From Deltaproteobacteria bacterium (GTDB lineage Bacteria; Desulfobacterota; Desulfobulbia; Desulfobulbales; SURF-16): 18,914 nt of DNA. Positions 8,134-15,965 of this stretch are shown in pieces. How positions within the stretch are numbered: position 1 is the stretch's first letter; each line of letters opens with the position of its first letter. Under the pieces are notes generated by a model. The model did not search any database and was not told the origin of the DNA. It saw nothing but the letters and a program-made list of their open reading frames with translations. A program made the translations under genes and the position numbers. The stretch is taken from positions 4,383-23,296 of the forward strand of contig JAOZSN010000026.1 of the NCBI GenBank assembly GCA_029939635.1, written 5' to 3'.

Positions 8134-8200
8134 ACTTCTGCTACTTTATAATAAAAGTGACTCTTAAGTAAACTCAGCTAAACGACACTAGACCCCACAA

Positions 8201-9280
8201 TCAATCATCAGCACCAAACATGACACCAATCTGCCCCCACATATCCAAGGGGATCTCTGTGGCAAGTTTCAGGGCGCCAGAGCAGCCGACATATTCAGGG
8301 TCACTCACTGCCGTTACTTTAATCTCGCCGTATTCATGCATCTGTTCAGCGATCATAGCTGCTAAGCCACGTATGCGCGAGCCCCCCCCAGCCAGAACAA
8401 TATTCTTCAAGGCAAGCTCCTGATCCTCAGGGTTGAACTTAGTAATCAAGGTCTCCAGATGTTCGCAGATATCTGGCACAATTGATTCACAGACCGAACG
8501 AATATCTTCGGTAACATCAAACTCGGCAGGCTTACCCTCATCACGCAGGGTCACCACCACCTTTGCTGCCGACTCACCCACAAAAGCATGTTTCTCTTTA
8601 ATGGAGCACGCCACAGCCTCAGTCATCTGCACTCCGGGGTAGCGACGCGTGATGGCCAAAGAAAGCCGTTCATCAATAAAATCGCCCCCCTTTAAAAAGG
8701 TAACCTGATCATCAGGAATGGGCACAGTACCCTTCATGCAGCAGATATCAACAGTGCCAGCACCAATATCAACAACTATACAGTTACTCAGCTTATTGAG
8801 TTCATAGGCAACCATGAAAGGCTCAGAAACCACCAGGGCCTTGGCCATAAACTGTTTGGCAATGGAGAGTAGCAATTCCTTATTCATGATTGAGGCCCGT
8901 GCAGGCACTCCAATTATGCCGCACACCTCACTCTCTTTGCCTGCTTTGGCAAGATCAACCACATGCCCTAAAAGTTGATAGGCCGCCTGATAATCACGCT
9001 CACTGGCCTCGCGAATAACACCATCGGCCAACGGGTAACAGAGATCCAGAAAGTTGCGTTTTTCAACAGCCTCATCCCCAAAGAGAGGTTCACTGCCCAC
9101 CACCTTCTCACTAATGATATCCTTGGGATAGCCTACCACTGAACGGGCCAGCAGCTTAGTGCCTTTTTCTGACATAACGGCTGTCCGGCAGGTACCTAGA
9201 TCAATACCTACGATGATTCTCCCTGCACTGAGTGCACTAGGAGTTCCTGTCTCTGCGATTTCTGCGTTTTCCTGATCCAT
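8201..9280 (-). CDS. mamK: MamK-family bacterial actin (paralog A, last gene of operon)
   Basis: A 359-residue filament-forming actin-like ATPase. It aligns by eye over its whole length with MamK, the cytoskeletal protein that positions magnetosomes, not just with MreB. The nucleotide-binding blocks are present: phosphate-1 VGIDLGTCRTAVMS (24-37), phosphate-2 VVDIGAGTVDI (169-179), and adenosine LAGGGSRIRGL (296-306). The MamK hallmark VVSEPFMVAYE keeps the Glu (E153), and D171 of phosphate-2 is intact, so ATPase activity is predicted. VVGYPKD, GVPARAS and the final GCSGALKLA...MWGQIG are also MamK-like. A polar N-terminal extension of some 20 residues precedes the fold. AGGAG sits five bases before the ATG. 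It is preceded by a coiled-coil gene and the second mamK-like gene. No mamA, B, E, M or Q is present, so a cargo other than magnetosomes is possible. Confidence 0.92.
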   Translation of the reverse strand: MDQENAEIAETGTPSALSAGRIIVGIDLGTCRTAVMSEKGTKLLARSVVGYPKDIISEKVVGSEPLFGDEAVEKRNFLDLCYPLADGVIREASERDYQAAYQLLGHVVDLAKAGKESEVCGIIGVPARASIMNKELLLSIAKQFMAKALVVSEPFMVAYELNKLSNCIVVDIGAGTVDICCMKGTVPIPDDQVTFLKGGDFIDERLSLAITRRYPGVQMTEAVACSIKEKHAFVGESAAKVVVTLRDEGKPAEFDVTEDIRSVCESIVPDICEHLETLITKFNPEDQELALKNIVLAGGGSRIRGLAAMIAEQMHEYGEIKVTAVSDPEYVGCSGALKLATEIPLDMWGQIGVMFGADD

Positions 9281-9293
9281 GTACTCTCCTAAC

Positions 9294-9306
9294 CCGGCCT
9301 GGCCGG
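9294..9306 (-). other. GC-rich mini-hairpin before the mamK paralog A ribosome site
   Basis: CCGGCC-T-GGCCGG is a perfect inverted repeat ending three bases before the AGGAG of the downstream actin gene. It sits just after the heptamer hairpin on the minus strand. It could tune translation or stabilise the 5' end of a processed mRNA; this is inference. Confidence 0.5.
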
Positions 9307-9316
9307 AATTAAAAAC

Positions 9317-9380
9317 TAGAAATTAGAAATTAGAAATTCCAGGAAGTTGAATTCCGCCAATTTCTAATTTCTAATTTCTA
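9317..9380. repeat. inverted heptamer repeat: three TAGAAAT units facing three ATTTCTA units
   Basis: The left arm (9317-9338) is three tandem copies of TAGAAAT plus one T. The right arm (9359-9380) is its exact reverse complement, giving a perfect 22-bp, almost all A/T stem with a 20-nt loop that itself contains a GGAA/TTCC pair. On the minus strand the stem is followed by GTTTTT, so it could act as a weak terminator or attenuator between the coiled-coil gene and the last actin gene. It is too short and its units too uniform for a CRISPR array. Alternatives are a mobile short repeat or a protein-binding site. Confidence 0.85.
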
Positions 9381-9388
9381 ATATATCA

Positions 9389-9871
9389 TTACTCTGTATC
9401 TTCGGCCTGACGCATGAGATTACGCACCACAGAACCTGGAAGAAAATGGCTGCCATGCACAAAGATGAGACAGTCCTCAAAATCTTGCTTTTCTTTGGCC
9501 AGAGCCTCTTCAAGACCGCTAAATTTCGACTCACACTCATCGCGCTGCTGGGTGAGTTCCGCAATTTGTTCTTTCTGTTGGGCGATATTCTTTTCCAGGC
9601 CGGGGATAATAAGGATATTTTTTTCTGCCTCCCCACACTTCTTTTTCTCATCCTGAAGCTGATCCCAGTAACGCTTGCCCTCCTCACGGACACCGTTCAT
9701 CTTCACCTTCAGCTCCTGGATCTGATCCGAAAGCCCCAACCGTTCCGCTTCGCGCTCCAGCTTCTCCTGCTCCCCTTCCTTGCGGATTTTTTCGCGGATA
9801 AGAAAACTGGTCAGTCCGGCACCAACACCGCCGCCCATCAGGGCAAAAAGTATCCAGACAAAGACATCCAT
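9389..9871 (-). CDS. membrane-anchored coiled-coil protein between the two actin genes
   Basis: A 160-residue protein of unknown family. Residues 3-24 form one Gly-rich membrane helix with almost no N-terminal tail. A highly charged coiled coil runs from about 26 to 134 (many Glu, Lys and Gln; IQELKVKM, IAELTQQRDE). The non-coil C-terminal block, LIFVHGSHFLPGSVVRNL at 136-152, looks folded or binding. The coil would face the cytoplasm if the basic REKIRK flank (26-31) follows the positive-inside rule. AAGGGAG overlaps the stop of the upstream actin gene and lies six bases before this ATG, so translation is probably coupled. The position between two MamK-like genes suggests a membrane adaptor or anchor for actin filaments, analogous in concept to MamJ but not recognisably homologous; inferred. 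Confidence 0.85.
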   Translation of the reverse strand: MDVFVWILFALMGGGVGAGLTSFLIREKIRKEGEQEKLEREAERLGLSDQIQELKVKMNGVREEGKRYWDQLQDEKKKCGEAEKNILIIPGLEKNIAQQKEQIAELTQQRDECESKFSGLEEALAKEKQDFEDCLIFVHGSHFLPGSVVRNLMRQAEDTE

Positions 9872-9882
9872 ACAATTCTCCC

Positions 9883-10953
9883 TTATTCATCGTCGCGCTG
9901 CGGAAACAGCACGTTCAAATTCTTCTCACTATTACTAAAACCAACCTGACTCCACACATCAGGCGGCAGGTCAGTGGCCAACTTCAAAGCTCCAGAAGCA
10001 CCAACATAGCCAGTTTCATCCACACAACGCACATGCACATCACCATACTCCACGAGATGAAGAGCAATAAGCTCGTCAATACCAGCGATACTGCTGCCAC
10101 CGCCAGAGATATAGATATTTTCCAGAACCAGATGCTGTACCTGAGGATCAAAACCTTGCACCATATTGACAAGATTCTCTAAAATGTCAGGAAGGATGGA
10201 TTCACAGGCAATACGGAGCTCCTCACTGACATCAATCTCAACCGGCCGACCATCCTCACGCATGGTAACCACTACGTCACCGCCAAACTGACCAACAAAG
10301 CCATGCTCTTCTTTGACCCTTTTAAGCTGCTTGGCTGTGGTCTGTAATTCCGGGTGGCGCTCGGTCAGTAAATTAAAAAGGCATTGATCAATATAATTAC
10401 CAGCCTTCATTAAGGTGATCTGGTCAGCTGCCTTGGGCACCATACCTTTCATGGCGCTGATATCAACCGTACCTGCACCAATATCTATAATGATACTGTT
10501 ACTGAGTTCATTTACCTCGTAGGCAACCATGAACGGCTCAGAAACAATAAGAGCAACATCCAGAAGGTCTGCAGCTATCCTATGGAGAAATTCCTTATTT
10601 TGCTGGGCAGCTCGAACAGGAACACCGATTACACCACAGACAGAATCATACTCAGCATCACGGCAGGCCTTACGAATGACATCCTGCAGCAATTCAAAGA
10701 CAACATTATAATTATTGAAATTACCCTCGGGTACCAGGCCATTTTCCAAAGGGAAATAGCAGGCCAAGGCATCACGATGCAGCACAGCTTCCTCCCCAAA
10801 GACCTGACCTTTACCCACCAGACGCAGGCCAATCATATCCTTTGGATAACCGACAATGGCAGGTTGGGTATGGGCAAAGCCTTGGTTTGACCGCACGGTA
10901 ATATTGGACGTGCCAAGATCGATGCCGAGTAATAAAATTTCACTCCTGCTCAT
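9883..10953 (-). CDS. mamK: MamK-family bacterial actin (paralog B, first gene of operon)
   Basis: A 356-residue actin-like ATPase of the MamK family, clearly distinct from the paralog at 8201-9280. Phosphate-1 is GIDLGTSNITV (10-20), phosphate-2 IIDIGAGTVDI (155-165) and the adenosine loop ISGGGSSIAGI (282-292). IVSEPFMVAYE keeps the catalytic-type Glu (E139), and D157 is intact. Unlike its paralog it has almost no N-terminal extension but a longer, charged C-terminal tail (NSEKNLNVLFPQRDDE). Differences near the nucleotide site (SNITV against CRTAV; SSIAG against SRIRG) suggest different kinetics or partners. AAAGGG lies five bases before the ATG. A sigma-70-type promoter lies about 70 bases upstream. 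It forms an operon with the coiled-coil gene (11-bp gap) and paralog A. Co-polymerisation or parallel filaments of the two actins is inferred. Confidence 0.92.
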   Translation of the reverse strand: MSRSEILLLGIDLGTSNITVRSNQGFAHTQPAIVGYPKDMIGLRLVGKGQVFGEEAVLHRDALACYFPLENGLVPEGNFNNYNVVFELLQDVIRKACRDAEYDSVCGVIGVPVRAAQQNKEFLHRIAADLLDVALIVSEPFMVAYEVNELSNSIIIDIGAGTVDISAMKGMVPKAADQITLMKAGNYIDQCLFNLLTERHPELQTTAKQLKRVKEEHGFVGQFGGDVVVTMREDGRPVEIDVSEELRIACESILPDILENLVNMVQGFDPQVQHLVLENIYISGGGSSIAGIDELIALHLVEYGDVHVRCVDETGYVGASGALKLATDLPPDVWSQVGFSNSEKNLNVLFPQRDDE

Positions 10954-11024
10954 GAAAGCCCTTTGCGTGGATCATAATTGATGGGATGTACTTAGAAGTA
11001 AGACGAAATAAAATGACATGCATT

Positions 11025-11054
11025 TTTGTACAACGCCACGAAAAATCTTGTCAA
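11025..11054 (-). promoter_or_regulatory. sigma-70-type promoter of the twin-actin operon
   Basis: On the minus strand a perfect TTGACA (11049-11054) is followed after 18 bases by TACAAA (11025-11030), four of six matches to TATAAT. Transcription would start near 11018, about 65 bases before the first actin gene. The promoter lies in the 223-bp gap after the ygiQ-like gene, which has no convincing terminator, so some read-through from ygiQ is also possible. Confidence 0.55.
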
Positions 11055-11176
11055 GTAAATTTAAATAGTTAAGCGAAAAGATTGAATACGAAATTCATCC
11101 AAAAAGGTTGGTGAGGGGGATATTTCCCAGCAGGGGTGGGCAGCTAGAAACTTTTTTAACCACAAGAGCATGAACA

Positions 11177-12955
11177 TTATTTTTTACCACGGCGGTATTG
11201 CTTTTTCCCCCGGCCAGCCTGAGGGGTCTTGCCTTTCTTTCTACCCTGCAGAAGGGCACGCTGGGCCATGCGTTCGTTGAAACGTCGAGCCACAAAAATA
11301 GGCTTATGTGATTCATCTAGCCCTGTAACATACATAGCAGTGGCCAAGGTACCCGGAGTAGGGGTGAAATCCTGTACATGCCGGAGATCAAGCCCTAATC
11401 GGTGGGCAGCCTCGGCCAATTGAGCCATATCCTTTTCAGCACAGCCGGGGTGGGCCGAGATAAAATATGGAGTGAAATGAATTTTTTTCTGATCCTTCTT
11501 GGCCAAATTTCGGCTCATTTGCAAGAAATCGACCAGGACTTGGGAGCCCTCTTTATGCATCAGCTTCAACACCCTGGCCGAACAATGCTCTGGGGCTATC
11601 TTCATGGCCCCAGGAATATGATGCTTAATTAACCGACGCAACAAGCGTGGAGTTCGGAGCAGAAGCTCCATACGCAGCCCAGAGGACACATAGACCTGTT
11701 TCATGCCAGGCAGATGACTAGCCTGTTGCAGAAGCTGAACAAAGCCATCTTCATCCTGCTGCAGGTGACGACAGGGGCCAGGAAAGAGACAATCCCGTTT
11801 GCGACAACCACCCTTGGCACAGCTGGTACCATACAAATTGGCAGTGGGACCACCTAGGTCACTTATAGTCCCCTTAAAACTCGCCATTTTATCTACCAGG
11901 GCAATCTCTGCCAAAATTGATGTCTGACTGCGGCTGACAATCACCGGGCCCTGATGTCTGGTTATGGCACAAAAGGCACAATTACCACAGCAACCACGTA
12001 CAATGGTGATGGAATGGCGAATCATCTCCCAGGCTGGCACTCGACCAAAGGCAGGATGTACCAAACGGGTAAATGGCAACAGATAGAGATCATCAAGCTC
12101 CTGAGAGGTCAGGGGAGGAGGAGCCGGTACCTGCACCACCACATGACTCTGCTGCTGCTGCACCAACACCTTATTTGATAAGGCTCTGGCATGGCGATCA
12201 ACAATTTGCTCTGCAGCCATAAACAGACTCTTATCAGCGTTTATCTCTGCCAGACTAGGTAAGACCTCAACATCATCAGGCCACTGTTGATCAGCATATT
12301 GGCTCGGTGTAAGACGCTGGCATGATCCAGCAATACCACTCAAGTCACTCCCATCATGCAAACGCCTGGCCACTTCAACTATGGCATGCTCAGCCATACC
12401 AAAGAGCAATAAGTCTGCCTTGGCATCGGTGAGCACAGAGCTGCGCAACTTATGCTGCTGGTAGTCATAATGGACAAAACGACGCAAAGACGCCTCTACC
12501 CCACCCAGAATAAGGGGCACATCACCATAGGCCTGACGAGCCAGGTTGGCATAACGAATGGCGGCTCTATCAGGTCGACGCCGATTAGCTTTACAATGTT
12601 TGCCAGGGAAATACGGGTTGCCATCAGGGGAGTATTGATCCTGATCACGCACCTTACCATTGCCGGTGTAATTACTGACAATGGAGTCGAGATTGCCGGC
12701 AGTAATACCAAAAAAAAGGCGAGGTCGACCAAATTGCCTGAAATCATCGGGTTTATCATGGCGAGGCTGACAGAGCATAGCAACCCGGAAGCCATGACTT
12801 TGCAATAAGCGCCCGATCAAAACCACCCCAAAAGAGGGATGATCAACATAGGCATCACCGCTAACCAAGACGATATCTACTCCATCCCAACACAAGGCAT
12901 CCATCTCTACTTTGGAGGCTGGTAGGAAATCTCCTGTATTTGCCCTGGTCATCAT
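11177..12955 (-). CDS. ygiQ: YgiQ-family radical SAM protein (UPF0313)
   Basis: A 592-residue radical SAM protein of the YgiQ family, whose reaction is not established. The N-terminal domain has the family block FLPASKVEMDALCWDGVDI and SGDAYVDHPSFG (about 10-43), GGVEASLRRFVHYDY (151-165), and a cobalamin-binding-like fold often predicted for the family. The radical SAM cluster motif is RGCCGNCAFC: C322, C326 and C329 (C-x3-C-x2-C), with an extra C323. A second Cys group (CAKGGCRKRDCLFPGPC, about 378-394) may bind another cluster. The C-terminus ends in a basic Lys/Arg/Gly-rich tail. The ATG at 12955 has AAGGGG directly abutting it, so the true start may be the next codon; either keeps the full family N-terminus. 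It is divergent from the HPt gene. Confidence 0.93.
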   Translation of the reverse strand: MMTRANTGDFLPASKVEMDALCWDGVDIVLVSGDAYVDHPSFGVVLIGRLLQSHGFRVAMLCQPRHDKPDDFRQFGRPRLFFGITAGNLDSIVSNYTGNGKVRDQDQYSPDGNPYFPGKHCKANRRRPDRAAIRYANLARQAYGDVPLILGGVEASLRRFVHYDYQQHKLRSSVLTDAKADLLLFGMAEHAIVEVARRLHDGSDLSGIAGSCQRLTPSQYADQQWPDDVEVLPSLAEINADKSLFMAAEQIVDRHARALSNKVLVQQQQSHVVVQVPAPPPLTSQELDDLYLLPFTRLVHPAFGRVPAWEMIRHSITIVRGCCGNCAFCAITRHQGPVIVSRSQTSILAEIALVDKMASFKGTISDLGGPTANLYGTSCAKGGCRKRDCLFPGPCRHLQQDEDGFVQLLQQASHLPGMKQVYVSSGLRMELLLRTPRLLRRLIKHHIPGAMKIAPEHCSARVLKLMHKEGSQVLVDFLQMSRNLAKKDQKKIHFTPYFISAHPGCAEKDMAQLAEAAHRLGLDLRHVQDFTPTPGTLATAMYVTGLDESHKPIFVARRFNERMAQRALLQGRKKGKTPQAGRGKKQYRRGKK

Positions 12956-13093
12956 CCCCTTAACCTGCTGTTTTTAAAAAATAATCTTTGAAACAAAATA
13001 CTTGTCGGCGTCAGCCTTCATCATGTAGACTAATACCATAATAGTAAAAAACTAAAACCCTGCCCCTGTTAAGATCACTGTTTACCGTTAAAA

Positions 13094-13423
13094 ATGCATA
13101 TCATCAATTATAATAAATTACTGGACATGTTCATGGGTCGGGCTGACAAGGTTGACCAGATCATCACAGCCCTGCAGCTTCGTGTCCCTGAATGGCAACA
13201 AGACCTAGAGCAGGCCATGAACCCTCTCAACCATGATGACCTTCGCAAGATCTGTCATCGGGTTCGTGGTGCAGCAGGTACTATTACTGCTGAACGAGCC
13301 GCACATTATGCCACCGCCCTGGGAGATACCATCAAAGCAGGTGATTTTACCCCCATAGAAGATCTTGCGAACCAGCTCGACACCAGCCTCAAAGAAATTT
13401 CTGATTTCAAAGCTCCAGGCTGA
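13094..13423 (+). CDS. orphan HPt (histidine phosphotransfer) domain protein
   Basis: A 109-residue all-helical protein with the HPt signature: a helix ending in LRKICHRVRGAAGTI, where H55 is the expected phospho-acceptor and the R-x-R-G replaces the usual x-x-K-G. HPt proteins relay phosphate between hybrid sensor kinases and response regulators in the cytoplasm. It is a single-domain protein with no kinase or receiver gene beside it. No clear ribosome site precedes the ATG at 13094. A weak promoter (TTGTCG, 18 bases, TAGACT) can be seen at about 13002-13031. It precedes the DUF493 gene by 132 bp. The basic KG-to-RG change is within what the family tolerates. Confidence 0.8.
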   Translation: MHIINYNKLLDMFMGRADKVDQIITALQLRVPEWQQDLEQAMNPLNHDDLRKICHRVRGAAGTITAERAAHYATALGDTIKAGDFTPIEDLANQLDTSLKEISDFKAPG

Positions 13424-13555
13424 TTCCCCCTACCGACAAAAAACACACAGCAATAATTGCCAATCGATTCATGGTGGGTTATTTTATTTTGGCGCTACAC
13501 TATCTTCTCGACCTGGCTACCAAAATAACTTTACCAAAATCCTGGAGCTTCTACT

Positions 13556-13822
13556 GTGACAACCTGCATCCTCAATGAAAAACCGGACATTAGCTATCCA
13601 TGTCCCTGGCAATTTAAGATTGTCGGCACTGACAAAGAGGCCATGCTATTGGCCATCAATGGTGTTATTAGCACTGCTGAGCATATTATTACCCCCTCAA
13701 AAAAAAGTTCAGGCGGCAAATATCTCTCCCTTAACCTGGAGATGGTAGTGGAATCCGAAGAGATACGTAATACCATATTCACCAATCTTTGTGCTCAAGC
13801 CGCCATCCGTATGGTTATTTAA
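13556..13822 (+). CDS. DUF493 (YbeD-like) protein
   Basis: An 88-residue protein of the DUF493/YbeD family, small ferredoxin-like alpha-beta proteins of uncertain, possibly regulatory, function. YPCPWQFKIVGTD at 14-26 is the typical opening strand, followed by the helix DKEAMLLAINGVI and the strand region GGKYLSLNLEMVVES before a last amphipathic helix. The GTG start is supported by GGAG eight bases upstream; no ATG lies near. Its stop codon TAA shares a base with the ATG of the next gene (TAATG), so translation is probably coupled to the Fe-S/DUF3786 gene. Confidence 0.85.
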   Translation: MTTCILNEKPDISYPCPWQFKIVGTDKEAMLLAINGVISTAEHIITPSKKSSGGKYLSLNLEMVVESEEIRNTIFTNLCAQAAIRMVI

Positions 13823-14613
13823 TGACTCCCCACGAGATCCTGAAACTCACCCCCATGACTAACTGCGGCGAATGCGGCTACCCAGCCTGCCTTGCCTTTG
13901 CTGCCAATGTGGCCAAGAGTGGAGAGAGCCCTCAAAAATGTCCCTATATTGACCTTAACGGCCTTGATCTGCCAAAGGAGAGCAACACAGCCTTAGATGA
14001 TCTGGCAGAAGAACGGGATTTAGCCCTTATCAGTCATTTAAAAAGCAAGTTAGATGGACTTGACCTCCAGAAACTCACCGGCCCCTTGCGCGCTACCTAT
14101 AGAGACAACTGCCTTGAGTTCCCCTATTTAGGTCAAAGAACCCAACTCAGCAGCAGTGGAGTACTTATTAATGGTAAAGAGGCCGAAGACCCCAGAGATC
14201 AGATACTGCTCTATAATTACATCCATTTTGGCGGGGGGCCAGAGCCAGACCCCACCTGGGTAGGACTAGAAAGTCTACCTAACTCTATCTCCAAAGTTCG
14301 CACCCTGGCCACCTACTGCGAGGAGAGACTAGCCACCTTCTTTAGCGGCAAGGGCAAAGATAAAATCCTGGCCCACTGTGCCCCCCTGTGCATCCAGGAA
14401 GTAACAGATTCCAGTGCCACAGCAGCCTTTGTTGTTACAGTATTACCCAAAATCCCCCAGCAGGTTTTGTTCTGGGATGAAGAACCAGAAGATGGCTTTG
14501 AGGCCAAGGTCAAGGTGTTGTTCCCGGCGAATGTCCTCACCTTTTTGGATATCGAATCCCTCATCTTCACTGCTGAGCGTATGGCAGAGTTGATCTGTGA
14601 TGAAGGACCATGA
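13822..14613 (+). CDS. 4Fe-4S domain plus DUF3786 protein
   Basis: A 263-residue protein. The N-terminus carries an Fe-S module of the type found in RnfB and the acetyl-CoA synthase corrinoid subunit: TNCGECGYPACLAFA..., with C15, C18, C23 and C40 (C-x2-C-x4-C-x16-C). The rest matches DUF3786 (about 85-255), including ATYRDNCLEFPY..., DQILLYNYIHFGGG and the long acidic C-terminal part. The function of DUF3786 is not known; it is frequent in strict anaerobes. I start at the ATG at 13822, overlapping the stop of the DUF493 gene, because the upstream in-frame extension (from 13789) lies inside that gene and lacks a ribosome site. Its TGA overlaps the next ATG (ATGA). Confidence 0.9.
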   Translation: MTPHEILKLTPMTNCGECGYPACLAFAANVAKSGESPQKCPYIDLNGLDLPKESNTALDDLAEERDLALISHLKSKLDGLDLQKLTGPLRATYRDNCLEFPYLGQRTQLSSSGVLINGKEAEDPRDQILLYNYIHFGGGPEPDPTWVGLESLPNSISKVRTLATYCEERLATFFSGKGKDKILAHCAPLCIQEVTDSSATAAFVVTVLPKIPQQVLFWDEEPEDGFEAKVKVLFPANVLTFLDIESLIFTAERMAELICDEGP

Positions 14614-15965
14614 CATCTCCCGGCCCTGGCCATAACCACCCCACCCTCTTTGGGGGAGACACCCGCCCCTTAGCCGAACGTCTGCGTCCTGCCAGTCTTA
14701 CAGATTTCATTGGCCAACAGCACCTCTTGGGAGAGGGAAAGTTTTTACCCCGTCTCCTCGCCTCCAAAAAGCTGCCATCCCTCATCCTATGGGGCCCGCC
14801 AGGCACAGGCAAGACCACTTTGGCCAGGTTACTGGCAAGTAAATCTGGGGCCCAATTCATATTCTTTTCTGCTGTGCTCACCGGTGTCAAAGAAATCCGG
14901 GCCATTATCAGCCAAGCAGAAAAATTCCGCAGCCAGGGACTTACCACCATCCTCTTTGTGGATGAAATCCACCGCTTTAACAAGAGTCAGCAGGATGGCT
15001 TCCTCCCCCATGTGGAAAGCGGTCTCATTACCCTCATTGGTGCCACCACCGAGAACCCCTCCTTCCAGGTGATTGCCCCACTCCTCTCCCGCTGCCGGGT
15101 CCTTACCCTCTCGGAGTTGAATCAAGATGATCTGCACAAAATAGCTGAACGAGCCATCAACCATCCCATCCATGGACTATTGCGTGAGAACATTGTTTTT
15201 GATCAGGATGGCCTCAACTTTCTAGTGGAACAGGCCGATGGTGATGCCCGCCGCCTGCTTAACAGCATGGAGATCGCCTCCTCCCTGGCCGAAGAGGATG
15301 AATCAGGCCTCAAAAGAATTAGCCTGGCGCTTATCAGCGACGCCTTCCAACGTAACAGTCTGCGCTATGATCGGGCTGGAGAAGAACATTATAACCTTAT
15401 CTCTGCCCTGCATAAAAGCCTGCGCGACTCTGACCCAGATGGTGCCCTCTACTGGCTCTGTCGCATGCTGGCCGCTGGTGAAGACCCTCTCTATGTAGCA
15501 AGACGCATGATCCGCTTTGCCTCAGAGGATATCGGCAATGCCGACCCAATGGCCCTACAACTTGCCATCCAGGCTCGAGAGACCTTTCAGGTGCTTGGTT
15601 CTCCAGAGGGAGAACTGACCCTGGCCCAGGCCGCTATCTATCTTGCTACAGCGCCCAAGAGTAATGCCGTGTATATGGCCTATAAAAATGTGATGCAAGA
15701 TATCCAAAAAACTGGTTCCTTACCTGTGCCCCTGCACATCCGCAACGCCCCCACCGGTCTCATGCAGGAGTTAGGCTACGGCAAGGGCTACCAATATGCC
15801 CATGACGACTCCCATGCCCTGGTAGATCAACACCACCTTCCCGAACAACTGGAAGGCACCACCTATTACCAACCCACCAACCGTGGCCATGAGGCTGTTA
15901 TCAAAGAACGGCTAGAAAAATGGCGCCAAATCCTTGCCACACGAAGCAAACGAGAAAGCCTATGA
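14610..15965 (+). CDS. rarA: RarA (MgsA) AAA+ ATPase, replication-associated recombination protein
   Basis: A 451-residue AAA+ ATPase related to the clamp loader, acting at stalled replication forks with single-stranded-DNA-binding protein. Features in order: RPLAERLRP and IGQQHLLG near the N-terminus (19-41), Walker A GPPGTGKT (62-69), Walker B LFVDEIHRF (115-123), sensor 1 GATTENPSF (144-152), the arginine finger in LLSRC (158-162), then the RarA lid with GDARRLLN. The C-terminal helical tetramerisation domain includes YWLCRMLAAGEDPLYVARRM and the terminal LGYGKGYQYAHD motif. Length is typical. It starts with an ATGA overlap with the DUF3786 gene, and its own TGA overlaps the ATG of the selenoprotein. 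A DNA-repair gene in this Fe-S/cytochrome operon is unexpected in function but tightly linked. Confidence 0.96.
   Translation: MTSPGPGHNHPTLFGGDTRPLAERLRPASLTDFIGQQHLLGEGKFLPRLLASKKLPSLILWGPPGTGKTTLARLLASKSGAQFIFFSAVLTGVKEIRAIISQAEKFRSQGLTTILFVDEIHRFNKSQQDGFLPHVESGLITLIGATTENPSFQVIAPLLSRCRVLTLSELNQDDLHKIAERAINHPIHGLLRENIVFDQDGLNFLVEQADGDARRLLNSMEIASSLAEEDESGLKRISLALISDAFQRNSLRYDRAGEEHYNLISALHKSLRDSDPDGALYWLCRMLAAGEDPLYVARRMIRFASEDIGNADPMALQLAIQARETFQVLGSPEGELTLAQAAIYLATAPKSNAVYMAYKNVMQDIQKTGSLPVPLHIRNAPTGLMQELGYGKGYQYAHDDSHALVDQHHLPEQLEGTTYYQPTNRGHEAVIKERLEKWRQILATRSKRESL

Noticed and set aside
9317..9380. CRISPR array
   Set aside because: Only three 7-base units per side, no spacers, and the two sides are inverted copies.
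9446..9949. Long plus-strand open frame (167 codons) opposite the coiled-coil gene
   Set aside because: It is a mirror of the charged coiled coil on the minus strand, has no ribosome site, and the minus-strand gene has a good start, coupling and domain structure.
8201..10953. Magnetosome gene island
   Set aside because: Only MamK-like genes are present; none of the membrane, protease or transporter magnetosome genes is found in the window.
13365..13559. 64-codon plus-strand frame between the HPt and DUF493 genes
   Set aside because: It overlaps the HPt end in another frame, lacks a ribosome site, and the product has no recognisable pattern.
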